From Capnocytophaga sputigena (GTDB lineage Bacteria > Bacteroidota > Bacteroidia > Flavobacteriales > Flavobacteriaceae): DNA of 64,000 nt. The DNA lies in NCBI RefSeq assembly GCF_900446695.1, contig NZ_UAVP01000008.1, forward strand, positions 736,955 to 800,954. Direction: 5' to 3'. The translations under genes were made by a program, and so were the position numbers. The notes under the pieces are model-generated. The model was not told where the DNA came from and did not search any database. It saw nothing but the letters and a program-made list of their open reading frames with translations. Shown here in pieces: positions 32,588-41,954 of this stretch. The first letter of the stretch is position 1; each line of letters opens with the position of its first letter.

Positions 32588-35500
32588 ATGAAAGAAAAAT
32601 TGATGTACGCACTGTTATGCGCTGTGCTGTTCGTCGGCGTTGCTTTTGCCCAAGAACACACCGTAACAGGGGTAGTAAAAGATGATGCGGGCACTCCACT
32701 ACCTGGTGCCTCTGTAGTAGTAAAAGGTACCTCTCACGGGGTCGCTACTGATTTTGATGGTAAATACTCCATCAAAGTACCTAATAACAAGGTTATTCTT
32801 GTGTTTTCTTCATTAGGTCTTAAAACAGTCGAACGTTCTGTAGGGGCTAACAAGGTAATCAATGTAACACTAGAAATGGAAGCGCAACAGCTCACTGGCG
32901 TGGTGGTTACAGGTTACCAAGAGTTTGACCGTTCTAAGTTTACGGGTAATGCCCAAACCCTCAAAGCCGACAATATTAAAATGGACGGTGTGGTGGACGT
33001 AGGTCGTATGATTGAAGGTCGTGCCGCAGGGGTAAACGTACAGAACATTTCAGGAACTTTTGGTACTTCTCCTAAAATTACCATTCGTGGGGGATCATCT
33101 ATCTTTGGTGATACTAAACCATTATGGGTGGTAGACGGTGCTGTACAAGAAGAGGTAGTGAACTTATCATTCGAGCAATTGGCTTCGGGTGATGCTTCTA
33201 CTCTTGTAAGTTCGGCTATCTCTGGTATCAATGCGAATGACATTGAGAGCATTGAAATTCTTAAAGATGCTTCAGCCCTTTCTCTTTACGGTGCACGCGC
33301 CCTCAATGGTGCCGTGATTATCACTACTAAAAGTGGTAAAAAGAACGTAAAAACTCAGGTAAACTACCAATTAGAAGAGTCGGTGCGTATGATTCCTAAT
33401 TACAATCAGTACGACATTATGAACTCTCAAGAGTCTATGGGTGTTTATCGTGAGTTAGAGGAAAAAGGCTATTTTTCACTTTCTTCATATACACAAGCGC
33501 GCTATGGAGGGGCTTATAATATAATGTATCGCGCTATCGATACTTATAACCCAGCTACTGGTCGTTTTGCTTTAGAAAATTCTGAAGCTGCACGTCTTGC
33601 GTTCTTGCGTAAGTACGAATACGCTAATACTGATTGGTTTAAAACACTTTTCCGCCCTTCACTTACACAAAATCACACTGTGAGTCTTTCAGGAGGGGGA
33701 GAAAATGCCACTGTATATGCATCAGTAGGTTTCTTTGTAGACCCAGGATGGACAGTTGCTGACCGTGTACACCGTGTAACTGGTAACCTCAAAACTACTT
33801 ATAATCTTTCACCAAAGGTAAAAATAGGAGTGCTTACTCAAGGCTCTATACGTACCCAAAAAGCACCTGGTACTTACAACCGTACTGCCAACACTGTAAG
33901 CGGTGGTTATGATCGTGATTTTGATATCAACCCTTTTAGTTATGCACTAAATACCTCACGTGCTTTGCGTCCTTATGGTGATGATGGCAAATACGAGTAC
34001 TACAGCTACAACTATGCTCCTATGAACATCCTCAACGAGCTTGCTAATAACTATATGGATTTGAACGTGCTCGAGTATAAAATTCAAGGAGATTTAGAAA
34101 TCAAATTAGCTAAAGGTCTTAAATACAATTTCCTCGGATCTGTACGTCACGTAAAGAGTTCCAACGAACACTCTATGAGAGAAAACTCTAACGTAGTAGG
34201 GGCTTATCGCGCCAATCGTACAACAGTGATTGCAAAAGCAAACCCTTTCTTGTTCAAAGATCCTGCTAATCCTGATATGATTCCTCAAGTAGCCTTACCT
34301 AATGGAGGTATCTATAAACTTACCGAAAACAACTTGCAAAGTTACTACTTCCGTAATGCTTTGGAGTACAAACGTTTGTTTAAAGAAAAACACGACTTAA
34401 AAGTGTTCTTAGGTCAAGAATATCGTCATACCGATCGTGATAACTCTTATTTCAATGGTTATGGTTATCAATTTGAACGCGGAGGTACAGCTTTTACCGA
34501 TTATCGTGTGATTCAAAAAGCAATCCAAGATAATTCTCCTTACTTTGGTAGATCATTCACTAAAGAACGTGGTATAGCTTTCTTCTTACAAGGAACTTAT
34601 ACTTATGACAACCGCTATGTATTCGCTGGTACAGCCAATTATGAAGGTTCTAACCAATTAGGTAGAAGTCGTTCAGCTCGCTGGTTGCCTACTTGGAACG
34701 TGAGTGGTCGTTGGAATGCTTCTAACGAGAGTTTCTTGAAAGACAATACTAAGATTTCTAACCTTGCTTTCCGTGTGAGCTATGGGCTTATCGCAGGTTT
34801 AGGTTCTGCCAGCAACGCTTTAGCTATCTTTAAAAACGAAGTGGCTAACCGCTATAACCTCAGTGATAGAGAGAACACTATCTATATAGAAGCACTTCAA
34901 AACTCTGAACTCACTTGGGAAAAAGTATACGAAGCCAACGTAGGTATGGAACTCGGCTTGTTTAAAAACCGCGTTAATTTGTCGTTAGACCTTTACCAAA
35001 AGAATTCTAAAGACTTGATTGACTATGTACGTACTTCAGGTGTTGGAGGACAACTTGTAAAATTGGCAAACAACGCCTCAATGGTGACTAAAGGTATAGA
35101 GCTTGCTTTAGATACTAAAAATATCAAAACTGATAATTTCAGCTGGAATACAGGCATCAACTTTGCCTATTTCAACCAAGAAATCACACACCTTACTTAC
35201 CGTCCTAACGTGTATAACTTAGTGCGTGAAGTAGGTGGTAACGTAGTAGGAGGAGCACGTAACACCTTGTATTCTTATGATTTTAAAGGATTGAATGACA
35301 AAGGACTTCCATTGTTCAACTTGCTTAATGGTAGCACTAAATTTGAGGATATCAATTTCCAACAAATTGATAATATCTTGAGTTACCTTAAAAAAGAAGG
35401 TCCAGTAGAACCTAATATCACCGCAGGTCTCTCTAATACTTTCCGTTACAAAAACTGGGAGCTTTCTGCTCTTATTACTGTAGCTGCAGGTAACAAAATA

Positions 35501-35932
35501 CGCAAACCCGATCAATATAGTGTAGATTACAATGACCTTAGTGTTTTCCCTAAAGAGATGAGAAACCGCTGGATCAATCCAGGTGATGAAAAGGTAACTA
35601 ATATCCCTGCTATTGCCGATAAAAGAACAGTTAATGAAGTAGGTAGAGCGACCCTCCGTCGTGTATATAACGCCTACAACTATTCAACTGAGCGTGTAGT
35701 AGATGGTTCATTTGTTCGTATGAAAAGTATTGGGCTCTCTTATGCTTTCCCTAAAGAAGTGCTTGATCAATTGAAAGTGAGCAATCTTACTTTGCGTTTG
35801 CAAGCTACCAATCCGTTCTTGATTTATGCTGATAAGAATCTCAATGGTCAAGACCCTGAGTTCTTCCGCACTGGTGGGGTAGCTTACCCTGTAAATACCC
35901 AATATACCTTTACTATCAACCTTGGAATCTAA
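32588..35932 (+). CDS. SusC/RagA-type TonB-dependent receptor
   Basis: Outer-membrane receptor of 1114 residues. Signal peptide MKEKLMYALLCAVLFVGVAFAQ; carboxypeptidase-regulatory-like domain at about 25-100 (VTGVVKDDAGTPLPGASVVVKGTS...DGKYSI); TonB-box-like VVVTGYQ; plug at about 120-240 with the SusC signature NANDIESIEILKDASALSLYGARALNGAVIITTK; then a 22-strand barrel ending YTFTINLGI. With the SusD protein next to it, it forms a lidded importer energised by TonB. Substrate is unknown. The metallohydrolase and DUF4302 genes that follow suggest peptides, proteins or metals rather than glycans (inference); no glycoside hydrolase is present. Confidence 0.95.
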   Translation: MKEKLMYALLCAVLFVGVAFAQEHTVTGVVKDDAGTPLPGASVVVKGTSHGVATDFDGKYSIKVPNNKVILVFSSLGLKTVERSVGANKVINVTLEMEAQQLTGVVVTGYQEFDRSKFTGNAQTLKADNIKMDGVVDVGRMIEGRAAGVNVQNISGTFGTSPKITIRGGSSIFGDTKPLWVVDGAVQEEVVNLSFEQLASGDASTLVSSAISGINANDIESIEILKDASALSLYGARALNGAVIITTKSGKKNVKTQVNYQLEESVRMIPNYNQYDIMNSQESMGVYRELEEKGYFSLSSYTQARYGGAYNIMYRAIDTYNPATGRFALENSEAARLAFLRKYEYANTDWFKTLFRPSLTQNHTVSLSGGGENATVYASVGFFVDPGWTVADRVHRVTGNLKTTYNLSPKVKIGVLTQGSIRTQKAPGTYNRTANTVSGGYDRDFDINPFSYALNTSRALRPYGDDGKYEYYSYNYAPMNILNELANNYMDLNVLEYKIQGDLEIKLAKGLKYNFLGSVRHVKSSNEHSMRENSNVVGAYRANRTTVIAKANPFLFKDPANPDMIPQVALPNGGIYKLTENNLQSYYFRNALEYKRLFKEKHDLKVFLGQEYRHTDRDNSYFNGYGYQFERGGTAFTDYRVIQKAIQDNSPYFGRSFTKERGIAFFLQGTYTYDNRYVFAGTANYEGSNQLGRSRSARWLPTWNVSGRWNASNESFLKDNTKISNLAFRVSYGLIAGLGSASNALAIFKNEVANRYNLSDRENTIYIEALQNSELTWEKVYEANVGMELGLFKNRVNLSLDLYQKNSKDLIDYVRTSGVGGQLVKLANNASMVTKGIELALDTKNIKTDNFSWNTGINFAYFNQEITHLTYRPNVYNLVREVGGNVVGGARNTLYSYDFKGLNDKGLPLFNLLNGSTKFEDINFQQIDNILSYLKKEGPVEPNITAGLSNTFRYKNWELSALITVAAGNKIRKPDQYSVDYNDLSVFPKEMRNRWINPGDEKVTNIPAIADKRTVNEVGRATLRRVYNAYNYSTERVVDGSFVRMKSIGLSYAFPKEVLDQLKVSNLTLRLQATNPFLIYADKNLNGQDPEFFRTGGVAYPVNTQYTFTINLGI

Positions 35933-35945
35933 AAATATGTAAGCA

Positions 35946-37439
35946 ATGAAAAAGAATATATATACACCCATAATAGCCCTCTTTTTAGGTTTATCGTTTA
36001 CCGCTTGCGATAAATTTCTGGACGAACTACCTGATGAACGCGCAGAACTTGATTCGCCCGAAAAAATACAAGAACTTTTGGCTACAGCCTATCCTAACGC
36101 TCTATATGCTGATTTCTGCGAAACAATGAGCGATAATGCAGGCGATAAAGTGAACCTCACCGAGTCGTCTATATTCAATACTCAAATGTATTCTTGGGAA
36201 ACTAACAACGAGTATAACACTTGGGATACCCCACCTCACTATTTCTATGCTGCTTATGGGGCAATAGCCAATGCTAACTATGCCTTAGAAGCTGTAGAAA
36301 ACCTTGGTGGAGGTAGTAAATTTAACTACCTTAAAGGAGAAGCTTTGGTAGCCCGTGCCTATGCACATTTTATGTTAGGACTTTTCTGGTGTAAACCGTT
36401 TAATCCAGCAACTGCTGCTTCCGATTTAGGCTTGCCTTATGCTACTAAAGCTGAAAGAAAAGTGTTCGAAATCTATCGTCGTGTATCAGTAAAAGATTAT
36501 TACGATGCGATTGAAAAAGACTTGACAGAAGGTTTACCTCTTATTGATAACAGCAAGTATAGCAAACCTAAATTCCACTTCACCAAAGAAGCTGCTCACG
36601 CTTTTGCTTCACGCTTCTACTTGGTAAAAGGTGATTGGGATAAGGTAATAGCACACGCCAATGAAGCTCTTGGAGCTAATCCAGAAAACAAACTACGCGA
36701 TGTAAAAGGGCAACGTTCACGTACCTATGCACAACAAGGCTTGCTCTATGCTAGTGCTGATGAACCTGCAAACGCTTTGATTATAGGCGCTTCCTCTCTT
36801 TATGAAAGAAACTTTGCTTACAATAAATATGGCTTGACTTTACAAAAATCGGTAGAAGTATTAGGAGACAGCAAGCACCCGCTAAATGCTTTCCGCGCTA
36901 CTTGGGCTTATCCTCTTTACGGGAACGACGATTACCGCAATTTTCCTAAATACGAAGAGTATTTTAAATATACCAATGTATCAGCAGGTAATGGGTACGC
37001 TTATGATATGGCAGTGCTCATCTCTTATGACGAGGTATTTCTCAACCGTTTAGAAGCCTACTTGATGAAAGGTGAAAAAACGAAATTCCTTACTGATTTG
37101 GTAGTTTTCTTAAGAAAGAAAACAATGCAAAATATTCCTGATACTTTTGTGTTGAGTGAAGCAGATATGAATACCATTTATCAAAACAAAGGTACTGAGT
37201 TCGACCCTGCTTATACACTTTCTACCCAACAACGTGAGTGGTTACAAGCCGTAGCCGATGTGAGAAGAGCTGCTTTTGTGTTTGAAGGCTTGCGCTGGAT
37301 AGACAACAAACGCCTCGGGATGAAAGTTGTACACGTGAAAGGCGGTCAAACTATGGAGCTCACTAAAGACGACCCACGTCGTGAGTTACAAATCCCTGAA
37401 GATGCTATTTCCAACGGTATTACTGCAAACCCAAGATAA
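35946..37439 (+). CDS. SusD/RagB-type outer-membrane lipoprotein
   Basis: Lipoprotein of 497 residues (lipobox SFTAC, followed by DKFLDELPDERAEL). It has the TPR-like helices and signature segments of SusD: YAAYGAIANANYALEAVE, LKGEALVARAYAHFMLGLFW, YYDAIEKDLTEGLPLI, and a C-terminal RRAAFVFEGLRWIDNKRLGM...DPRRELQIPEDAI. It caps the SusC-type receptor encoded 13 bases upstream and binds the substrate on the cell surface. The acidic residues after the cysteine fit surface export. The short spacing shows one operon with the receptor and the downstream metallohydrolase. Confidence 0.95.
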   Translation: MKKNIYTPIIALFLGLSFTACDKFLDELPDERAELDSPEKIQELLATAYPNALYADFCETMSDNAGDKVNLTESSIFNTQMYSWETNNEYNTWDTPPHYFYAAYGAIANANYALEAVENLGGGSKFNYLKGEALVARAYAHFMLGLFWCKPFNPATAASDLGLPYATKAERKVFEIYRRVSVKDYYDAIEKDLTEGLPLIDNSKYSKPKFHFTKEAAHAFASRFYLVKGDWDKVIAHANEALGANPENKLRDVKGQRSRTYAQQGLLYASADEPANALIIGASSLYERNFAYNKYGLTLQKSVEVLGDSKHPLNAFRATWAYPLYGNDDYRNFPKYEEYFKYTNVSAGNGYAYDMAVLISYDEVFLNRLEAYLMKGEKTKFLTDLVVFLRKKTMQNIPDTFVLSEADMNTIYQNKGTEFDPAYTLSTQQREWLQAVADVRRAAFVFEGLRWIDNKRLGMKVVHVKGGQTMELTKDDPRRELQIPEDAISNGITANPR

Positions 37440-37469
37440 CTTAACAACAAACATTCAAATTAGTAAGAT

Positions 37470-38312
37470 ATGAAAAAGTTATATATCGCCGCAGTGTTAG
37501 CACTATCGTTAGCTGCCTGCAACAATAAAGAAAATCTTAGTTCTGAGAGTGTGTTAAAACCCAGAACAACGGCTAAAACGGCATTAGATACCTATATCTA
37601 CAACAATTTTCAGCAACCGTACAACATTATAGTAACCTATAACTATATTGATGCCGATTTTGAAATGGGTAAATATTTTTACCCTCCTACTGAAGCCAAA
37701 GTACAGCCAATGCTCGAAATTGTAAAAAAAGTATGGATTGATGCCTATACTGAGGTAGCAGGAGCTAACTTCATAAAAGAAGTAGCACCACGCCAAATCT
37801 CTCTCATTGGGGGGTACAACGTAAACCCTAGTGGTACTATTACTCTTGGGTTTGCCGATAGCGGTATGAAAATCACCCTTTTCAATGTCGATCAGCTTGA
37901 TGTGACCAAACACGCTGCTACTCGCCAATATTTCCATACTATTCAGCACGAGTATTGCCATATTATCAACCAGAAGAAACCTTATTCTTCTGAATATGGC
38001 AAGATTACACCTTCCGGTTATACAGCCAACTGGTATAATGTGCGAGAAGCCGATGCGAATGCCGCTGGTTTTATCACCCCATATTCTATGTTGAATGATA
38101 TTGAAGATTTTGCCGAAATGACCTCTGGAATGCTCAGTATGAGTAAAACAGCTTGGGATGCTAAAATAAACGCTATCAGTAGCGCCACAGGAAGAGAGTC
38201 TATCCGCAAAAAAGAGGCTTTTGTAGTTGCCTATTTCAAAAGCGAATGGAACATCGATATCTACCAGCTACAAGCTAAAGTAGAACAACAAATGCTATCA
38301 GTATTACAATAA
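37470..38312 (+). CDS. substrate-import-associated zinc metallohydrolase lipoprotein
   Basis: Lipoprotein of 280 residues (lipobox LAAC, Cys17). HTIQHEYCHIINQ contains H160-E-Y-C-H164, the HExxH zinc motif. Downstream NWYNVREADANAAGFITPYSMLND and DFAEMTSGML likely supply the further ligand. This matches the SusCD-linked HExxH lipoprotein family (LP_HExxH_w_tonB / putative zinc-binding metallopeptidase). It should sit on the cell surface and may trim a peptide substrate for import; the substrate is not known. It lies 30 bases after the SusD gene and 12 bases before the first DUF4302 gene, the usual neighbour in this kind of locus. Confidence 0.88.
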   Translation: MKKLYIAAVLALSLAACNNKENLSSESVLKPRTTAKTALDTYIYNNFQQPYNIIVTYNYIDADFEMGKYFYPPTEAKVQPMLEIVKKVWIDAYTEVAGANFIKEVAPRQISLIGGYNVNPSGTITLGFADSGMKITLFNVDQLDVTKHAATRQYFHTIQHEYCHIINQKKPYSSEYGKITPSGYTANWYNVREADANAAGFITPYSMLNDIEDFAEMTSGMLSMSKTAWDAKINAISSATGRESIRKKEAFVVAYFKSEWNIDIYQLQAKVEQQMLSVLQ

Positions 38313-38324
38313 AAAAGTAGAACA

Positions 38325-39656
38325 ATGAAAAAGTTAATATACATACTTGCAGGGGCTCTTACTCTCTTCTCCTGCCAAAAGAACGAACCCGATGACCTCT
38401 TCGGTAAAACACCTGCTGAGCGATTCAACGAAAAAGAAAGCGAACTTCGCAGTGCTCTTACTTCTGCCTCTCAAGGCTGGAAACTTACCTACTTTACCAA
38501 AGAAGGTATTTTCGGTGGTTACCATTTTTTGATGAAATTTACCCCCGAAGGATTTGTATCTATGGCGTCCGATTTTAGCAGTAATACGGTTTCTGCCACT
38601 ACCTCTAAGTACGAATTACAACAAGGACAAGGGGTGAAGCTCACTTTCACTACCAAAAACTATATCCACGAACTTTCAGATGCAATGGAGCAAGGAAAAC
38701 GAGGAGCTGGTTATGCAGGTGAATATCAGTTTTTATACTACGGAAAAGAAGGCGATAAACTCAAATTCAAAACCCAGCGTAATTCTACTGAACAATTTGT
38801 GTACTTTGAGCCTGCTACTGCCCAAGATTGGACAGATATTAGCACTCTTTCAAACAACCTCAATGCTTTGGCAGAGAATATCTCTAATTATTATATGGAG
38901 GTAACAGCTAATGGTAATACCATTCCTTATGAAATTGATATACAGTATGGAAGTATAGGGGTAGCTCCACTTTCTAATACCAATGATTTTTCACGAGCCT
39001 CAACTGTGGCTACCAAAGAAGGTGTAGCATTCAAACCCGCCCTTACTATTCAAGGCAAGAAGTTTACTGAATTTACACGTGATAACAGTACCACACCTCC
39101 TACCTATAAAGCTACTGTTGATGGGGTAACAGTAAAAGTTTATTATGCCGACTTTCCACCTGATGCTTATGTAAGTGATGATTATAGAGCTATGGGTACT
39201 ACTATAAACCTTCTTGTGTTTGTGCCTAGTGACCTTAGAAATCTTATATCAGATGATTTTTATAACAACATCTTAAAAATAGATAGTACTAAAGAGTTCT
39301 ATTTATTTAGGGTTTATTTTAAAACATCAAATAGATGTGAAATTCAAATAGCTTATCAATTTGAACCTAATAAAACTGCTTATTGTTTTGTAAACTGTAG
39401 TTATGAGTTAAAAAATAAACGTTTATATATCAAAGATAAAACAACTACCACTTACAATAACACAGCTTGGAATGAAGCTCAAAATGCAGCTATAAAAGCA
39501 AAAGCTTCAGAAGCTGCTGATAAGTTCTTAGAAGTAGCCTCAGAAGGATTCTATGTAAATAAAACAGATAGAAAATATGGACCTTATATCATATATTCTA
39601 TACAAAGTCGTAGCAATCGTTCTTACTCTGCTGCAGGAGCTACTGCTAAAATTTAA
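38325..39656 (+). CDS. DUF4302 surface lipoprotein, copy 1
   Basis: Lipoprotein of 443 residues (lipobox LFSC followed by QKNEPDDLF). It begins ERFNEKESELRSALTSASQGWKLTYFTKEG and GGYHFLMKFTPEGFVSMASDF, the N-terminal pattern of DUF4302. A beta-rich middle has PLTIQGK-type and VTVKVYYADFPPD strands. A C-terminal helix (ALKAKASEAADKFLEVA) precedes the last strand. It is the most divergent of the four copies in this locus and is the one directly next to the metallohydrolase, so it is likely the ancestral member. DUF4302 proteins accompany SusCD/metallohydrolase loci; their function is undefined. Surface ligand capture is inference. Confidence 0.85.
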   Translation: MKKLIYILAGALTLFSCQKNEPDDLFGKTPAERFNEKESELRSALTSASQGWKLTYFTKEGIFGGYHFLMKFTPEGFVSMASDFSSNTVSATTSKYELQQGQGVKLTFTTKNYIHELSDAMEQGKRGAGYAGEYQFLYYGKEGDKLKFKTQRNSTEQFVYFEPATAQDWTDISTLSNNLNALAENISNYYMEVTANGNTIPYEIDIQYGSIGVAPLSNTNDFSRASTVATKEGVAFKPALTIQGKKFTEFTRDNSTTPPTYKATVDGVTVKVYYADFPPDAYVSDDYRAMGTTINLLVFVPSDLRNLISDDFYNNILKIDSTKEFYLFRVYFKTSNRCEIQIAYQFEPNKTAYCFVNCSYELKNKRLYIKDKTTTTYNNTAWNEAQNAAIKAKASEAADKFLEVASEGFYVNKTDRKYGPYIIYSIQSRSNRSYSAAGATAKI

Positions 39657-39708
39657 TAGATGAAATGAGATTGTCCAAAAGGTCTCAAAATCACATTTAC
39701 ATCCCTAC

Positions 39709-39739
39709 ACTCTGCCAAAGTTCCACACTTTGGCAGAGT
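39709..39739. repeat. perfect 12-bp hairpin after DUF4302 copy 1
   Basis: ACTCTGCCAAAG / CTTTGGCAGAGT around a 7-base loop, related to the ends of the 47-bp palindromic element at 8664 and 43309. Without a clean T run; may still halt transcription. Confidence 0.65.
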
Positions 39740-39764
39740 TCTTAAACTTCTAATTCATAATCAA

Positions 39765-39896
39765 ATGTATAAATTTATCCTTATAGTATCTGTACTCCTG
39801 CTCATTGCTCATATTTTCTATGAGCCATCTATCTTAGGCATTATTAGCCTATCACTACTTACTGTGCTATCTATTTGGAAAATAAAACACCCATAA
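39765..39896 (+). CDS. 43-residue membrane peptide
   Basis: Short ORF of 43 residues, MYKFILIVSVLLLIAHIFYE followed by PSILGIISLSLLTVLSIWKIKHP: two hydrophobic segments separated by a Pro-Ser turn, with a basic tail. This is a clean two-helix hairpin design. It lies between DUF4302 copy 1 and a beta-barrel gene, on the same strand, 31 bases before the latter. Sequence alone does not prove expression, but the composition is far from random for this region. Function unknown. Confidence 0.5.
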   Translation: MYKFILIVSVLLLIAHIFYEPSILGIISLSLLTVLSIWKIKHP

Positions 39897-39927
39897 CTAG
39901 CATTTAACCCCTTAAACCCCACACACA

Positions 39928-40542
39928 ATGAAAAAGTTATTATTATCCCTGCTATTAGGCACTACAATTAGTGCTTTTAGCCAAGAAAAAGAAACCGCTA
40001 AAGACAGTATTCCGTATGCGAAATGGTCTTGTGAATTTGATGCAGGCTTAGGGCTTGCCGAAATGGTGAGCAGTGATTTCCAAATGAGAGGTGATGTAAT
40101 GCGCATACAAATGCGAGTGCTCTACTCTCCTGAAAAAAACTTCCGCATCGAAATGGGGTTGGGAGTCAGTGAGTTTTCACAAGGCGGCTTTCAGCAAAGT
40201 GAAAGTAACTACGCAATGCTCAAAGTCTCTACCCTCGATGTACCCGTACGCTTAGCTGTGGTTACCCCTGTGAGTCCTAATATTGGTATTGTCACGGGTG
40301 CCGGACTCCATCTCAGCGCTCCTTTGTGGCGACAGTTCAAAACTCAGGATGTGGACAACAAAGGTTGGATAGGAGGTACAGTCAACCTCGGGTATCACGC
40401 TTTTGCAGGAGTAGATTTATACGCTTCCGACCACAGTAAATTAGCAATTTTTGGAGAAATAGGAGGCTCTTTCATGAACAAAGGCAACTACATTACCCGT
40501 TACCACGCTATTATCAATTTTAGTTATATTTATACACTTTAA
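39928..40542 (+). CDS. outer-membrane beta-barrel protein of the DUF4302 locus
   Basis: Protein of 204 residues with a signal peptide (MKKLLLSLLLGTTISAFSQ). The rest is amphipathic beta strands: WSCEFDAGLGLAEMV, MRIQMRVLYSPEKNFRIEMGLGVSEF, VSPNIGIVTGAGLHLSAPLW, GGTVNLGYHAFAGVDLYASDHSKLAIFGEIGG, ending YHAIINFSYIYTL. It looks like a small outer-membrane barrel. The stop is 12 bases before DUF4302 copy 2, so the two are likely co-transcribed. It may be the membrane partner of the DUF4302 lipoproteins, which is inference. Confidence 0.75.
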   Translation: MKKLLLSLLLGTTISAFSQEKETAKDSIPYAKWSCEFDAGLGLAEMVSSDFQMRGDVMRIQMRVLYSPEKNFRIEMGLGVSEFSQGGFQQSESNYAMLKVSTLDVPVRLAVVTPVSPNIGIVTGAGLHLSAPLWRQFKTQDVDNKGWIGGTVNLGYHAFAGVDLYASDHSKLAIFGEIGGSFMNKGNYITRYHAIINFSYIYTL

Positions 40543-40556
40543 CCCCCTAAATCACA

Positions 40557-41882
40557 ATGAAAAAAATCACCCTCCTTTTGCTCGCTATGAGCCTTACGTT
40601 CTGCACCAAGAACGACAACGATGCTGTAGATAATCCTATCGACCCAGTGGAAAACACCACCCTGATGAAAGAGCTTACCGCATCTCCCGACGGCTGGAAA
40701 CTTACGTATGTCTCTCCTGATGATTCTTTCGGGGGCTATAACTTTCTGATGAAGTTCGACGCTCAAGGCAAAGTATCAATGCTCTCCGACCTCAGTGCTA
40801 CAACAACTCCCACCACCAGCAGCTACCGCACTCAAGAAGAGGGGAGGGGGTTAGTTCTCAGTTTTATAGGGAATAACCAAATCCACCTATTAGCCGATGC
40901 TCTACAAGGGGCTGCAGGCAATGCCCATACGGGGAAAGTCTATCAGTTCCTATATACAGGCAAGGAAGGTAATAACCTCAAATTCCAAAACTTGCTTCTG
41001 GGAAACAACGCTTCTGTAGTGTTTCAACCCGCTACTGCTGCCGATTGGTCACGTACTCCTGCGTTGTACAAAAATATTACCCCTTTAACTAATACTGCCG
41101 CTCATTATTACCTAAAAGTAAGCACTGTTACAGGTACACCCACAACCTATCCTATTGAGTTTACCAATAGAGTGTTATCACTGAAAAATACCCAAAGCAA
41201 AGTCGCTACTTTAGCAACCGAAAAAGGGATTGCATTCAATCGTCCTTTTACTTTAGGCGGACAGTCATTCAGCGAGTTAGAACGCGTTGCGGGTAGTGTG
41301 CCCCCCGTGTATAAAGCAACCGTCAATGGCGTTACTGCCGAGCTTTTCTACTCCTCAGTACCACCTAATTTCTTTGATGGCGACGATTATAAAGATATCA
41401 ATACCACTATCGAAGGATTTGCTCTTATGAGCCAACATTTCAAAAATAATGAGTATATGACCGAGGCTTTCTATGAAGATGTGTTGAAAGTAGATGCCTC
41501 TACCGACCTCTTTATGCTTAAAATAATGTTTGATGGTGCTGATGATTGCCATATCCAAATAGGACATATTTTTCCAGACAAAGGCTTCTCTATACTCCAA
41601 ATCAGCTGTAAGTACGAACTCAAAAACAAACGTTTATACTTGAAAGATAGTGATAAAAACCTGAGTACTTCTGCTCCTGATGTTTGGGGAGATGAAAAAA
41701 ATAAGGCTATTTTAGAGCAAGCACAACGCGCCTTAGGAAGTGTTTATGCTCTTGGAGCGCAAGGGTTATACATCAAAAAACTGAATATCAAAGTTAAACC
41801 CCAAGAGGATAACCCCGTATACTTATTGCAAAGCTACGAATTTCCGTTGTACGCTTTCCCTATCTGGGGAGTTCCACTGTAG
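40557..41882 (+). CDS. DUF4302 surface lipoprotein, copy 2
   Basis: Lipoprotein of 441 residues (lipobox LTFC followed by TKNDND, a lysine-acidic surface-export-like tail). The DUF4302 N-terminal pattern reads LMKELTASPDGWKLTYVSPDDSFGGYNFLMKFDAQGKVSMLSDL. From about residue 30 to 230 it is nearly identical to copy 3, including at the DNA level, while residues from about 280 onward differ strongly. This points to recent duplication with divergence or recombination in the C-terminal half. The C-terminal helix ILEQAQRALGSVYALGAQGLYIKKL is conserved in all four copies. Function unknown. Confidence 0.85.
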   Translation: MKKITLLLLAMSLTFCTKNDNDAVDNPIDPVENTTLMKELTASPDGWKLTYVSPDDSFGGYNFLMKFDAQGKVSMLSDLSATTTPTTSSYRTQEEGRGLVLSFIGNNQIHLLADALQGAAGNAHTGKVYQFLYTGKEGNNLKFQNLLLGNNASVVFQPATAADWSRTPALYKNITPLTNTAAHYYLKVSTVTGTPTTYPIEFTNRVLSLKNTQSKVATLATEKGIAFNRPFTLGGQSFSELERVAGSVPPVYKATVNGVTAELFYSSVPPNFFDGDDYKDINTTIEGFALMSQHFKNNEYMTEAFYEDVLKVDASTDLFMLKIMFDGADDCHIQIGHIFPDKGFSILQISCKYELKNKRLYLKDSDKNLSTSAPDVWGDEKNKAILEQAQRALGSVYALGAQGLYIKKLNIKVKPQEDNPVYLLQSYEFPLYAFPIWGVPL

Positions 41883-41883
41883 G

Positions 41884-41901
41884 GGCGATTGGCAAATCGC
41901 C
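41884..41901. repeat. short palindrome after DUF4302 copy 2
   Basis: GGCGATT / AATCGCC stem with a 4-base loop, overlapping the region just after the stop. Similar to the GGGCATTTGCAAAACGCCC hairpin near 8600. Confidence 0.5.
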
Positions 41902-41954
41902 TCTCCTGACTCCTGACCCCTAATAATGAGAAACTTAAGAAAGAAATAATAATA

